A stretch of 64,000 bases of DNA from Nymphaea colorata (GCF_008831285.2 NC_045138.2:16959934-17023933); one strand, 5' to 3'; positions 48,602 to 62,077 are shown, numbered from the stretch's first letter. Made by a program: numbers and translations. Notes: generated by a model from the letters alone, not told the origin.

Positions 48602-50642
48602 ATGGTCATGGAGGAAAACGAACGGTACCTGCAACCTGTCTGCCCTGTAGAGTCAAGGGATGCAAACAAGATGGTTGGTGATGGTCATTCTCCACCAGTA
48701 CACGTCCAATCATTAAAGATTGAAATTGAGGGCACTGTTTCTGTCAAAGTTGATTCTTTGTGCATTGAAAATGAGAACCACGAACAAGATACTGCAAAAG
48801 ATATAGTCTCTGAGAAACATTCAACTTGCCAAGCAAGAGCAGAAGAGACTGGGATAACTAAACCTGTATCTTGTGGAAATCATAAAAAGTTGTCGTCCCC
48901 TATAAATGGTATGCAAGACTAGATATGTTGCATGAAGGAAATCATTTCCATACTTGCATAACCATCTGCAATATCCTTCCTTTTGTGCAGATAATGCTAG
49001 AAATGTTCAAACAAACCGCACTATCCCCAGCCCGTTTTCATTGGAGACTGAAAAGCGTGCAGTTAATGGTAGTAAGTCTGCCTATGTTCACTCAGCCCCT
49101 ATGAATGCGGATCGATCACCATCAAATTCATATGGTCAGATGTCTTCGATGGGACCAAAGAAGACTCAGGTACTCCCTCTGGTTTTTAGTCATGTGAACA
49201 ATTGTGGTAATTTTATTGTTCCAAGGCGTACTCTTTTTTTTTTTTGGGGGGGGGGGGAGAGGGAGATTACACAAGCACATATGTGCTATATAAATGATAG
49301 CTTGGATACTTTTTAATTGACTTTATTTGGATGGTTTTCATGGTCTTGTTTGTGTTAAAGCCAATATCACCTACCATGTCAAGGAAGTTACCACACGAGT
49401 CTGCAAAGTCGCCTGATGATGAAGACACTTGCTCCATTGCATCGTATCCTTGACTTGCCTACAGGAACAAACACTCACATCTGGCTATATTTATAAAAGG
49501 TGTTTCTTGTGCTTTTTCACAATTCTTTAACATTGTATAGAACCACAGCATCAATTAGATCATCAAGAACCAGAGCATATGTGCCATCTGCGCCTACTTT
49601 TCGGTGCTCCGAACGTGCGGAGAAGCGAAAAGAGGTAACATTTCTTTACCCTTAATTGAAATTGGTTTCTAATCAGATAATTCTTTTCGGAATACTACAA
49701 TTGTTTGCTTAATTTGACAGTTTTATGCCAAGTTAGAGGAGAGACAGCAGGCTTTACAGGCAGAGAAAAGCGAGAAAGAAGCTAAGGCCAAGGTATGAGT
49801 GACTGTTCATCTTTTAAGGTACACTTTTGCAGTCTGTCGAAGGTGGAAGCTGAATGCCTTATTTTTAGTATTCATTTTATTCCCTGAAGCTTCTCATAGC
49901 TATTAGCCCTGGCTAAATAAGCAAAGCTAATGTTGCAGGAGGCAGAAGAAGCAAGACTAAAAGAGCTTAGAAAGAGTTTGACATTTAGAGCTAATCCTGT
50001 TCCTAGCTTCTATTACGAGGGCCCCCCTCCCAAGGTTGAACTTAAAAAGGTATGAAGATGTACTCCATGTTCTCCAGAGAACTACCTGTCGATGTGATAT
50101 TTTCTTGAAGTGCAAGTCTTTATCTTAATAATAATTAATAAGTAATTATAACAATAAATTCCAGAATTATATGTTCATCTTTACTTTGAACATTATTGTC
50201 ATTCTTTTGAAAATAAATGTAGGGGGTCTAACCCCCAGCAAGGCGTTTCATTGGTGCTTTGAACACAATTTATTATTTCCTGTCTTTTGTGTGCTTCTAA
50301 GTTTATTGAGTTCAACCTCACTTGCAGACCCCTCCAACCCGTGCGAAGTCACCGAAGTTTAGCAGGCGAAAAAGCTGTGATGCAGTCAGCTCAACACCAT
50401 CCCATTCCGAAAATAAGGCATCTTATGTGAGGGTTACCCGCCACAGTACGGGTAGCTATAAGAATTCTGGCAGCTCGGTCGAAAATGATAAGTGTTGCAG
50501 CAACACCAAGGCTTCTTGCAAAGATAGAAGCGGGAGCAAAGCTGTAGAGAACGGGAAACTGACCCCTTTGAAGGTTTCGGGACAGGGGAACATAAATGCT
50601 TCTGCTGGTGCTGTTGTGAAGGATGTAGTGGTGCAGTCTTGA
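48602..50642 (+). CDS. WDL1: TPX2-domain microtubule-binding protein, WVD2-like
   Basis: Seven coding exons: 48602-48908, 48991-49169, 49361-49443, 49541-49634, 49721-49792, 49939-50049, 50328-50642. All introns are GT-AG and the phases close to 386 residues. Residues 1-190 are polar and probably disordered. The TPX2 C-terminal domain spans about 200-285: [15 protein letters not shown], then [16 protein letters not shown], a Glu/Lys coiled coil, [20 protein letters not shown] and [19 protein letters not shown]. The tail is Ser/Lys-rich and basic. WVD2 and WDL1 bind and bundle cortical microtubules and influence the handedness of organ growth in Arabidopsis. The family is certain; WDL1 rather than another member is chosen on position after FLK and Alba. 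A second Met at residue 3 is an alternative start. The intron after exon 2 has a poly-T/poly-G run near 49232-49258, where the assembly may be wrong. Confidence 0.9.
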
Positions 50643-50830
50643 GGTTTTTTTTTCTTTTATGAGCAAAGTGAATTGTTTGGATCTGTCTCTGGTATGTGAA
50701 TGTTGGTAATGCGCATAATTTAGCGGCAGCCGTTGAGTGCGTATACAAACTACGAGACTCTTCTGAAAGATGTAAATTCTGTAAGCTATGTGTGTGCCTA
50801 TATACAAGTGTTTGTGTGACTATCTTCCCT
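50643..50830 (+). other. WDL1 3' untranslated region
   Basis: The sequence after the stop is T-rich without coding potential. The end near 50.8 kb is a guess; no strong polyadenylation signal was fixed. Confidence 0.4.
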
Positions 50831-53800
50831 TACTGATCGCAAGATTTGGACACGTTCTTCCGTTATAACTACGTATGACATGATGGTTTCAAAGTATATA
50901 AACATTTGGTTTCTAGATATCTAGACATTTTCATTCCTTAATTCTCACCACGGTCAGCCGAGGCATGAAAATGTGAGTTTATAGATATATGATCCTTGCC
51001 CATTCCTGCATCTTCTTCTTTTAAGCTACTCTTTTGCAGTAGTATTGTCCAGAGAATTTGTCTATTTTCAGATGCAACATGAGCTTAAGGTTGTTAGGTT
51101 AGTATTTGTCTCAGGTTATGGATTCTTGTCATTCATTATACTCCTAGATTTGTGTGTGTATTCTTAAACTGAAATTGGAATTGGGTTTTGTTTTTATCCT
51201 CGCGTTTGCATAGGACTGAGAAAAATGACTTTGGTTTATGGTGATGGGCATGACAGGAACGGTGTCCAAACCAAAGCCTTGGAAATAACTCTACCCCATC
51301 GAATCTGGCTTGTACAAACTTCGGTGAGCGTGAGGGAATCCCACCATGCTATTTTTGCAGTACAAAAGAGTAGCACTTATAAAATAAAACTAATGCTATT
51401 TTTTGCAGTACAAAAGAGGAGTGGGCCAACCAGCCTAAACTCAATTGTCGTATAGAGGCCTTGTTGGTAGCATGAGTAAAATATAAATTGTCAAGGACAC
51501 GTCGATTAGGCGCAGAGGAATTTGGAGCTCCGCTGCATTATATTTGAAACTCCAAATTTTCCATCTCTTAAAGTGCAGGTACACCAAAAAAGCCTCAACT
51601 TGCAAGATGATTTTCTCCTCCTTAGAAGGCGGCCTGGTCTAACTAATTTAATTTGCTGCCCTTTTCAATGATGCAATACACGTTTAATGACGGCTTTCGT
51701 CATTAAAAAAGAAAAACAGCAAGAGGATGGCCGGAAACTTTCTAAGTGCTTGGCACGTTCTGTGCATTGACAAACTCTTCTGGTTGCGTCTTCTACATGG
51801 CAATCAAAGGATCAGCTTCTCCGTCCATGGCAGCCACGTCCATCTGTTTGACCGTTTTAAAACCCGTCATGCTCAGGCACTCATCAAAAATCAAAGCTGG
51901 CACGTATCACACGATACCTTCTGTATGGATAAACTTCGGAATCGAAAACAATTCGAACTAAGCTCATTTTTCTGATGTTTGTATTGTTTTAATTATAAAC
52001 TCAAAGCAATGAATGGGTATTCATTTGCTGCTATAATTTAGTTAACGTAGAAAAGAAAAGGTGAGGAGTGGGAAAAGTATTTCATGAACTAATTTTTTCT
52101 TTTTTATGAGATACTGAATATGTAGTAGTTAAAAAATTTTCAATTTAGCTTTAGAGTAGTACGTTATAACCGGACCCAGGTTCATTGTGGTCCAACATGT
52201 AAATTCAAAGGTTTTAGAGTGGGCTCTGTGAGACATACGGCTATAGAGCCCCCACTTATCGCTACCCTTGGCCCAGAGGAGAGCTGAAACTCCTACTCAA
52301 CTTTCCATCTCCTTATAGAACAGAATATGCTTTCAGTGTTTCTAAATGCTACCCCCGTCATGCTTCAACTTGCGTGTCAGGGATCTTTTTTTTATAGCAC
52401 AAAGATTTGACACCATGAGAATTTGAAATAGAAATTGACCGCCTATCAGCCTCTGCCTGATTAGTGCGCCAATTCCTTCAGGGACGGGTACTTCAGATCT
52501 TCTATTCGAGATGAACTATCATTCTAAGACATCCAATTTTTAAGATTTTAGACTATTGATTTCTTAAAAAATCTAAAGTCTTACGGTTGAAGGATGCAAA
52601 AATGAAGGTTAATGGTTATCTTAGTCCATTAAATAGAGTTTTTTTGTTATAATCCAAGGGGAGGCCCCATATGAGACGTAAACGCCCCTTAGTTATGAAC
52701 TCGTTTTAGAGGAACTTTTTAATCAAGAAAAGAACAATAGAAACTCCTTGGGTCGATTTTCTCTTCTCAATATTTTTTGCTTTTACATAAAACTTCACAC
52801 TCTAAGACATACTCTTAATACACATTAAAGTCTTTCTTCTCTTCGGGTTATCAAATATCTTTTCACTATTGAAGGAATAAAGATAATATGCCACATGTGA
52901 TAAGAGAAAAATGTAAAAACTGCAAAGTTAAAAAGGCACCATATTGAGTTTGGACCTTTTGTCACTCGACTGCCTGAAGCATCGCCTGCTAAAGTTTCGA
53001 GGTCGGAGCTCGCTCTCATCTTGAGAGAAACGAATTCTTCAAGCAAAGCTATCTGTCAATCATCTTTGTTGCTTAATACCGAAAGCAACCTGATAAGATT
53101 CGATCCATCGTGTCAACAGTGGGAGCCTACAAAAAAAAACGTCACGCACAGATTTTGTCAACTTAAGTTTATTTCAACATTGCAAAAGCTGACAGCGAAG
53201 GCAAAATTTGATGCTTGCGAATCCATTTTTCACAGGCTTTTTTTTCCATGTTTTTGAAGATGCAACCTCTGAATAATGAATAAAATGATATTGGCCATTG
53301 TCATTTGGGGCTACATATTGGGTACGGTTATGGAGATATGGGTATAAACATGCCAAAAATAAAAGTGGGTACATGTGCATATGCATATAATTCCACAAAA
53401 TTCAAAATGAAGATGATATTTAAATAAAAAAATAATATAAATAAAAAATCTATGTTAATCACTAATAACCCACAAAAATAGAATGGAAAATGAGTTGGAA
53501 ACACACTAAATCAAATAAAAATAAATAGTTTGGATCAGTTTCAATTTAAAAAGTATCCAGATATATTCAGGTACCTGATTGGCCTTATCGGTATATTGAC
53601 ATGGGTAAAGGGACCTTACTGAAATGCCCATGTCCATGTGACCTATTGTCCCAGCAGGAACATAAAATGGATCTGATATATCTGACCACCATTCTGAACT
53701 CAAAATAATTTTGCTAATCTGGCAAAGAAATTTAGATCTTACTATTAAGCAGATTTAGATTCAGTTCACATCTTCGCTTTTTTCCAGGAAATACAAGGTT

Positions 53801-55830
53801 GAGATCCAAACTGTTTCCGAAACCAAATGGATCGAATTGTATCACAATCTGTGCCTCAAATACAGGAAATGGATTTGATACTTAGTGGCAGCGTTAGATC
53901 CGTATCTAAACTTGGATATGACGTAAATCGTCAGCCCGACTTCTGCACTAGATTTAAAAAAATCTGAACCTGATCTGAATGCACAGTTCGGATCCTTAAA
54001 GGATCCATAGTGAGAAACTAGATTAAAAAAGAGATGTAATGAAAAATCCTTTTGTTGCGGAATCGTCCCCACCTTATCACATTATTAAAAACTCATGCTC
54101 GCTTAAGTGAATTTTGCAAATCAGCGTCTACATTTTTATTAGTCCTGCAAAAAGTTCTTTGACATTAAAGGATGCCCAATTGCCCATCAAACTGTGGAAA
54201 ACTATCATTCGTGACGCAAGTGACGCTATGCAAACCCATCTAGACATTATTCTAATTTGTAATATATAAGTTTTCAAAACACACCCAAATATTTGGCAAT
54301 AATAATTTCAATATTTGTTTCACCGAATTTCCTTTTATATTAAGTAAAAAATAATCCAAAAGATTATTTTTAGCAAATTAATTATAGAACCAGTGAAAAC
54401 TTATCTCTTTACCTTCTGAAAAATAACATAAACGTGTACTTTGTTTAATTGTTGTCACTAGGTTCTCCGTGAATAAATTAATAGCACTAGTAAAGGAAAA
54501 TATTGAAACAATTGTTAGATATTAATAAAAAATAACTGATTTGGATATAATGAATCGTCTATTAGCTTTCTTGGATATAGATAAGGCTCTTAATGAATAA
54601 ACAAATCTTCGAACATAATCGTTAATGAGCGCACTTTAGTCTTGTTTTTACACTAATAAACCTAAAGCTAATTCACATCAAGTTGTCTTTTCTAACGTTG
54701 ATACTCCTAGTTGCATCTTTCACAATATCAAATCGTATTATCTCTATTTTTTTTTTGTTTGATTTTGAAAATATTCCTTTGTGATATGACTCAAAGTTAG
54801 AAACCATTTTTCTTAGGATTATATACCGGCTACAAAAGCTTTTTGTATGTACAATTGAGTTGTCCTTTGTCTTTTCCCCTGTTGTTTTCTCAAATTTTTT
54901 TCATTGGCAAACATATCTTCTTGGAAAAATAAATATATGGCAATTTTATATTCCAAGGACCCTGTCTGTATACGTTCGTCTTGCTCCCAGACAAGTTGTC
55001 TTGGATGGAAAACATGTTTGCGCCGTACGACACTCAAACAAACAGTAGAGAAATAATCCTGGATAAGTACTCTTGATTCATGTACACATAAAGCGCAGGG
55101 CTTTTCTGGATTTTCAGTCACTCAGTCAGGCTTGGTAGGGGCTGGCGTAAAATCCTGAAAAACTTTTGTTGGCATAACCAATCCCAGTAGGTAACATCCA
55201 TGTTTGTATATGAACACATTGGAAAAGTTTTGTATTAGACCTGAAACCAACCAAAATCCCCATTAAGCTCTTCAATTTTTAATTGCACATAAACTATAAA
55301 GATGAAATTGGTTGGTCGTCTGTAAAAAAAAAAAGGTAGAATCCAACACAAAAAAACTAATATAAGGACGTACATGGTTTCAAAAACAAAAGTTTTTCTA
55401 CATCCATGGCCGCATTGAGTCTCCACCATTTTGAACAAAGATAGTTACAGGAAATCCTGGCCCTCCAATAAAAGTTAAAACAGTACTGCAAAAATAGAAA
55501 TCACAACAAAACTCTTAATGGATATATGTAAAACAGGGGAAATATATTAAATTGAGATTAGACAACATACTCCCAACATTGGGTCTTGTTTTCTTGTTTT
55601 TCACTAGAACATAAGATCTTTCATGTAAAATTTCCAGTGGGTTTTGGATCTTGTCAAATGCCTGCACATACTAATCAAGTACAGGTCACATGTATATAAT
55701 CAAAATCTTCTGTTATTTGAGTAGGCAAGTTTTGGTTAGACAGACTCTTAGACTTTATATCAGAAGGCTCACCTTGAGCATTGAACTCTCTTGTTTCTTC
55801 AATTTGAAATTCTTTCAAGCATAAAAACAT
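50831..55830. other. Intergenic DNA, repeat-derived in part
   Basis: No gene is recognised in 5 kb. A 23-base direct repeat (GCTATTTTTGCAGTACAAA type) occurs near 51348 and 51391. 53500-54060 carries GATCTGA/AGATCC-type motifs of decayed repeats. Everything else is AT-rich. Confidence 0.5.
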
Positions 55831-55839
55831 TTTTTGGCG

Positions 55840-55945
55840 TAGCTGGTTGGGCTAGAGCTAGCATCTGGTCAGTCATTGGTATGACTTAGAACTCGAAGGT
55901 ACTAGCCTCAGGGTTTTGCTCACAAAATCTCTCGATCCGTGTGCA
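55840..55945 (+). mobile_element. Degenerate SINE-like sequence
   Basis: TAGCTGGTTGGGCTAG at 55840-55855 fits a Pol III A box. About 45 bases on, AGAACTCGAAG is a weak B box. It resembles the tRNA-related sequences near 41627 and 63430. Confidence 0.35.
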
Positions 55946-58760
55946 GTTTCCTTGAGACCCAAACCAAAGTTCATACATTTTTTGTGAATGATATCTGTCA
56001 CTATGTCCATGTTTCTCCAGTGGTAAAGCTAAAGAGAATCAAATTCTTCGCCAGGGTCACCTTACCTTCATCCTATTGTCATTGTCCTCAATGTGGGAGT
56101 GACCTGAACCAAATTCATCATAGTGATATTCTTTGAAGTTTAGGTAAAGTGGCTTTTGCCATCTGTCCTTTCCTCTTTTGCTTTAAAGCTTGCAGTTGAC
56201 TACTCATTAGAATCTTTTATGATCCATATTAAGTGAGACCACGGGTGATGCCTTTTCCGGATATATATGTGCAAGATTAATGCCCATGGCCTGCTTGTTA
56301 ACTTAAATGAACTCTTTTCCTGTCTCAATTATTTTAGTCCCAAAATTCCATTCTGCAAACTTTTTCCATTTTAAGCTAAAGAAGAAAAAGATTTAATTCC
56401 CACTACACGTTGGCAGGCTTGTAGTTGGTAAACTTTCGAGATTTCCGGCCGGCCGGCTTCTAGTTGATGAAAATTTTGAGAATTCCGGCAAAGAAAGAGA
56501 ATGCATTGTTCTTGGGCCTTATATCATGGTGGACTCTCTGACTTTCAATTAATTTCAGATATCCTGATAACTTTCATAAATCATACATTTAGATGGATGG
56601 TAGCTCTTCTGGTGTTATTCACTGCAACTATCTTTGCTAAATCTAGACTTGAATAGGTGCATTGAGTAAGATGCACTGATAAGCAAGCAATTGCATCGCT
56701 AATAAGAGTTTTTTCTTCACCTTATTGGGTACTGATAAATATAAGCACCACCTTCTGCACCGACTTCGGCCATATGATCTTGTTGGATTTTGAAGATTGG
56801 GAAATCGAAAGAGGGAAGCTCACAAAAGTTACTGATGTTTTCAGTGTCCTTGTGTAAGTCGCATTGATTGAACAACTCGTAGTGTTGTATGCTGTTACTC
56901 ATAATTGTTGGTTCTCATTTGATTTGATCTGATCTTGATTGACGTAGTCGGATACTTTGTAGATGGACCCCATGCAAAGCAATTATTTAAAGAGTAAGAT
57001 GGTGCCTGGTTATTTGAAACATGCTACTACGATATGCTGTTTTTTACACGAATTCTAGACGTAAAAAATGTATAGGAATAAACGGCAAGGAAGTTATCCC
57101 TGACTGCGTTGGTGTAAGGGACTGAATGAGGCTAGTAGGTAGTTAGTTTCTGTTTCGCTTTTTTTTTTTTTTTGGAGGTACTAATATGCAACATGAAGTA
57201 CTGGGGAAGGATAGTGCGCGCTCAAGGCACCGAAAGCATGCCTGGTACTCTGGAAGGATCAGGGGAAGGGTGGAGGCTTCAGGTTTCTACTCAACTCACC
57301 CAACAAAACCATAAAAGTTTCTGGGTGCGACTAAATTCTATATTGGGTGGAATTTAGTTTTTTTTCTTTTACAACAGCTCACATGGATCTCACACGGAAA
57401 GAGAATGGGCTTCGACACGTAAATGCATCTTTCCACACGTTGAAATCTTAATAAAGATTCCCTAAACTATTAATAAACAGCAAAGTGTACTCATATTTTA
57501 TATTTTAGAGAGAGAGAGAGAGATGTCCCTCTGTCTAATTTTAAATGCTTGACTATTTTGTTTTCAAATAGATTAATATACCTTTAAGCTCGACACATTC
57601 AATTTTTGTTTCTTGTTGAATAGCCTAAATAAAAAAGGGAAACGGTCAACTGGTCCGTCAGTTGCATTGTGGTCCTTAATAAAGGCACCATATTGTATTT
57701 CATGGGCCATAAAAAGTTCTGGAGGAGTACCAAGAATTAACCTTCACTTTATATTGTGTTCCCATTTGACTTTCCACCTCTTGTGATTACAAAAGACTTA
57801 AAATTCCTTTTATTCCTTCCCCACTTTCGGTTTCTTCAGTTCTAACTGGATGTTTCGTCCCAGCCCTTCTCCTGTATTTTATTCCTTGCTTGTGAAATTT
57901 ATTTTGAGTTTGGTTTGGCAAATTAAGTTGTGTTACCAATTTGCAGCACCAAGTATCAGTTTCTCACTAAGAAGATTGTAATCGAAGAGAGAAAAGTGTA
58001 CTGTCTGACAAAAAAGAAATGTGTAATCAAGAACATCTAAGTGATTCATCTGCAAAATTACACAGTGTTTTCTGAAGCCATCATCTGCCATTTTCTCTGA
58101 CTTTAACTTTACTTTATCCAACGCGTTACTCGCTAATCATGCTTTAAACACATGCAGTTTTGCTTCATAGTTAAGCTTAGAATCAATATGAGAAGCAGCA
58201 CTGCATTTACTTGATGCTTTTTTTCTGCTCCCCTTCCCTTTCCCCTAGTGGGAACCCAAAAGAAAATTCTATGCCTCAATTGTGGAACAGGAATACACAA
58301 TCTCAAAAGGATTCTTGGAGAAATTCTATCTTCTCTTTATCTCCCTTTGTTCCTTCTCGTTTTTCGAGAAATTTTTTTGTGGTTAAGCTAGAGCATCCCC
58401 TCACCTACACAGTTGAATTGTGGGGCTCATGAGTCATGATCAAGTCCATTACCTAGAGGGTGTGAAGGCAATCAACTCAAAGAAATTGCAGTGGGAAACT
58501 GCAAGGACCAGTGAACTATGAGGCACAAAGTTGGTAACATCCCTCTTGTTTTCATTCATTCACATTTATGATATACTCCAAAAGGACCATGTTCCTTTCA
58601 CAGAACTTGGTGTCTCTTCATTCAATTTTTAACCTCATATATCTCACTTTTCAGGCCTAGACATTTATGCATGTCTAGCTTTTTACAAAAAGCCATGCAT
58701 GGGGCCTATAGAAAGTGGACTCCAAGTCATGTGAGCAACAGGGGAATCTCACCTACACCT
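55946..58760. other. Intergenic DNA between WDL1 and MIR166
   Basis: No gene is recognised. Short GA runs (57508-57523) and poly-T (near 57160) are present. The far end may contain the MIR166 promoter; TATTTAAG at 58766-58773 is a possible TATA-like box. Confidence 0.45.
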
Positions 58761-58870
58761 TCAAGTATTTAAGGACTCAAACCAGCCAAAATGCAAAATA
58801 ATGCATGTCCCAAGTGAAGCTCCAAACACAGAGGAACTCCGTCTCCCTCTCTCTCACTCTCCCCCTCTCT

Positions 58871-59014
58871 CTAGTTGAGGGGACTGTTGTCTGGTTCGAG
58901 ACCATTCATGTTCAACAAATGACATGGATGATCTCGGACCAGGCTTCATTCCCCCCAACATGTTCAGGAACTAAGATCAGTGAGTTCTGATCAGGTTTCA
59001 TTCTCCTCAACTAG
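58871..59014 (+). ncRNA. MIR166: MIR166 microRNA precursor
   Basis: The mature miR166 sits at 58934-58954 and matches the canonical 21-mer exactly (starts TCGGACCAGG, ends CATTCCCC). The opposing strand (miR166*) is 58881-58901, starting GGACTGTTG. It pairs with the usual small internal loop and leaves 2-base 3' overhangs on both sides, as Dicer cutting requires. The stem continues inward (CATTCATGT with ACATGGATG) to a loop near 58911-58920 and outward (GTTGAGGGG with CCCCCCAAC). miR166 directs cleavage of HD-ZIP III mRNAs (PHB, PHV, REV, CNA, ATHB8), setting leaf polarity, meristem and vascular patterning. A second, mutated miR166-like 21-mer lies at 58986-59006, and CCTCAACTAG after it pairs perfectly with 58871-58880, so the precursor could fold two ways. 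Confidence 0.95.
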
Positions 59015-60950
59015 CGAAAATTTTTCAGCAATATCCATAGTGGCAGAGCTCTCTCCTTCAATGCCTTCCCTTGTTAAAGAATTCCTGTGGGTCTTATTAT
59101 TTCATTTCTAGCAGACTGCAGGTAATAGCAAAGTCTCTTTTTATTGTTTTTGCAATGTATTTCAACTTGTCCTTAACAAAGTATGTGCAATTTCAATTCT
59201 TGTTCTGTACAAATCCTGTCGAGGGGAGTTAATTACATCAAAAGCATCCTATGTGCGCAAAAAATCTACCTATGATGAAGAAAGGTCAGTGCTAAAGTAG
59301 CTTAATTAATTTCTCAAAGTCTTTTCTTGTTTGTGAGATCTTAGCATGCTTTTTCTTGTTCATTTATCTACTTATTGGCTGAGAAACCACAATGAAAACC
59401 TGCCGTATCTTTCGTTTCAGTTCTACCAAACACTGGAAATGTTGCCTAAAAGCCTGGATTTTCAGACTTCTGGATATTTCTGGTCATGCTGTAAGTTATG
59501 TTGGAAACAACTTTCTTTTGCCTCTTTGTGTACTGTCAACCAAGAAGGCTTCTGCTTTTTCCACTTTGACTGTTACCATTGTGCTGCCTACTAACTTTCA
59601 TTTTATTTTCTTCTCCTACCACCTTATTGTTTATGGAATCAATCTCAATAAGAGCCTAGTCTTGAATGGTAGTTGGAGTAGATGGCATGCACTTTTTCTT
59701 CTTCAAGTTGTATGTGAAAAATCATAACAATGTTTGGAAAGGAAAAAAGAAAAAGCAAAGAAGGTAAAAAGGAAGGGGATGGGGCATTTTCTGTCTCTGT
59801 GTGTGCCATGCTGTGCTATCATGGTGGAACCGTACAGTATGTGGTAGAAGATGGCGACGTAAGTGAACTCTCTCGTAGGATACACAAATATTTGCATTTT
59901 ATAGTTTTTTTACATTATTAAAAAGCAAGAGAAAAATGCCAATTATTGTAGATTAAATAGAGCCATCAAGCTCTTTAATTGATTTCAATGATAGAAAACT
60001 CCACCATTACTTAGGGAAATACCATCTGAACACAGTTAAATATGGAGACAGAGATAAACCATGTGAACACAATTAATCATGGAGACAGAGAATGAAAGAA
60101 GAAACGGAAAATATGTTTCCTGATCAGTTTTTTCTTGTGACATTTTTAGGCGCTGCGTTCATCAATAGCCGAGTTTCCAGGAACCACTTTTAAACATCAT
60201 TTATTAAATGCTGGGTATGGTGCATGATACCTTCATCTAATAGCTCAGCTACATTTCCTTCCTAGTTGCATGATACGGCTGAATTTCATTAATCGTTACT
60301 GCCAAACAAGGAAAACAATTATGAGTCGCAGTTTATACTAATGCGCAGAAAGAAAGCTTTGTTTGTGAGATCAATGTTACTGGAGTCGAACAATTCCAAC
60401 TGAAGCGGTGCCAAACAGATTTGGTTCAATAGCTGATTCAAGAGCGACAAGTGCCATTTTTAATTGTTTCTTAGACATTTCTTTAAGTTCTGTTAATTTA
60501 AAATTAATCCTTATATGTTTTTTCTAAAACTCTCACTGTGTTTCTGTATCCAATGTTACTCACCTCGATAACTCTCTTAACAAGTCTAGAGAAGCACAGA
60601 TTCAAGAATTTTTCTAATTAACTTATCCTTAAGAATTCGAGAGTTCATCTATGTTTAAGAATGTACCTTTTCTTGTTGTTGTAGCCCAATAGATATGTAC
60701 TTCACTTGCTTAAGACTCTAGAGCCTCATTAAGTTAATTCAATTTAAACCATGTTGCCGAATAGAAAAAGTAACAATGAATGCGTGAACAAATGAAAACC
60801 TGTGAGGGCAGCTGCAATTATAATTCGGTGGACCATCCGGGGAGGGTTAGAAGTAGTGCGATCAGAAACAGCCATAAATGCATTATGTGTGTCTCTCAAA
60901 CAAATGGAATCGAGTACGGTTAAAAATCGACAAAGCTCTCTATCAGATTT
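59015..60950. other. Intergenic DNA, possibly the 3' part of the MIR166 transcript
   Basis: No gene is recognised. Small open frames near 59346-59730 have no family resemblance. Plant MIR166 primary transcripts often run several hundred bases past the hairpin, but no end is visible. Confidence 0.45.
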
Positions 60951-60957
60951 GACCGAT

Positions 60958-60983
60958 TTTCCACAATAACCATTTGGGATGTA

Positions 60984-61035
<52 letters not shown>

Positions 61036-61056
61036 ACAATAACCATTTGGGATGTA

Positions 61057-61100
<44 letters not shown>
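60958..61100. repeat. Tandem duplication of 73 bases with (CT)n tracts
   Basis: TTTCCACAATAACCATTTGG starts at 60958 and 61031, and each copy ends in a long CT run. Both parts were duplicated as one unit, or the CT tracts recombined. Confidence 0.92.
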
Positions 61101-61107
<7 letters not shown>

Positions 61108-61290
61108 ATGCATCCATGTGGATGTGCATGTTCACCATCATCATCATGATCATCATCGTCGTCATCTACCTAGAGACTTCTGAGTTGACAACAGTGCCGC
61201 CCTAGAGAGAAATCTTCATAGTTACTGAACTGCAGGCATGGGCACTGCAGAGTGACAAGATGATTCTTGTGAGATGTAAAAACATCATGT

Positions 61291-61362
61291 ACATCCGAAT
61301 GACTTCGAACATACAGTCTGGTGTTTACATCCGAAAGACTTTGAACATACAGTCTGGTGTAC
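61291..61362. repeat. Tandem duplication of 36 bases
   Basis: ACATCCGAATGACTTCGAAC and ACATCCGAAAGACTTTGAAC start at 61291 and 61327. Each is followed by ATACAGTCTGGTGT. Confidence 0.9.
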
Positions 61363-61899
61363 GCTATGTTTCCCATACAAACATATGGGCACTTTATGAT
61401 ATGATTATATGAAAAGGTATGTGTTTAGCCCACATGCTTCTACGCTTAAAGGTGACAGACGTGTACTTGAGTTTGAGTTGCTTGAGTTTGAGTTGAAGGG
61501 TGCACCGCTGCAATGCTCAATGCAATGCATGATCCTGAAAGACATGAGAAATGGGGAGGCCTTGGGCTACTTTTTCATGTGTAGAATTGTTAACCTCTCC
61601 CTCACCCGGATCAGACATGCATGTGAGGACTTTATTTTGAGAGTCCCCAAGGGAATCACGCTCAGTAAATGGAACTTGTGACATGAAATTCCATAGCTAG
61701 TATCCTCATCACTGTAGGCTTTGGTTGCTTAGAATTGCATAAAAGATAGGGTAGCTGCTATGACATATGAACCCTCAGCCGCTTGTCCGACAGCCAAATC
61801 ACAAAACAGCGTCGGGCTGACTGTAGGAAAAAGTAAGCACGTAATGGTAGCAGACAAAGTTTCTCATTTGAAAAGAAGATTCATATATTGTGAGTGTGT

Positions 61900-62065
61900 T
61901 TGCAGGGACGGAGGGAAGGGGTCCGGCAGGGGCCATGGCTGCGGCTCACATTTTGGAAAAAAAAAACATGCTTATATTTTCAAAAACTAAAATTCCTAAA
62001 GATATTAATCGGCTCCTACACAAATTTTGAAAAAAAAAAAATTATTCGGCCCCCTTACAAGAAAT
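61900..62065. mobile_element. Transposon remnant with GGGACGGAGGGAAGGGGTCC start
   Basis: The sequence begins CAGGGACGGAGGG, then GCAGGGGCCATGGCTGCGGC and two poly-A stretches with TTCGGCCCCC. GGGACGGAGCCAG-type starts are frequent in plant transposon remnants. Borders are unclear. Confidence 0.35.
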
Positions 62066-62077
62066 TATGGCTTTGCC

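Noticed and set aside
60744-61109. 121-codon minus-strand frame with Arg-Glu runs
   Set aside because: The Arg-Glu repeats are translations of the CT microsatellite.
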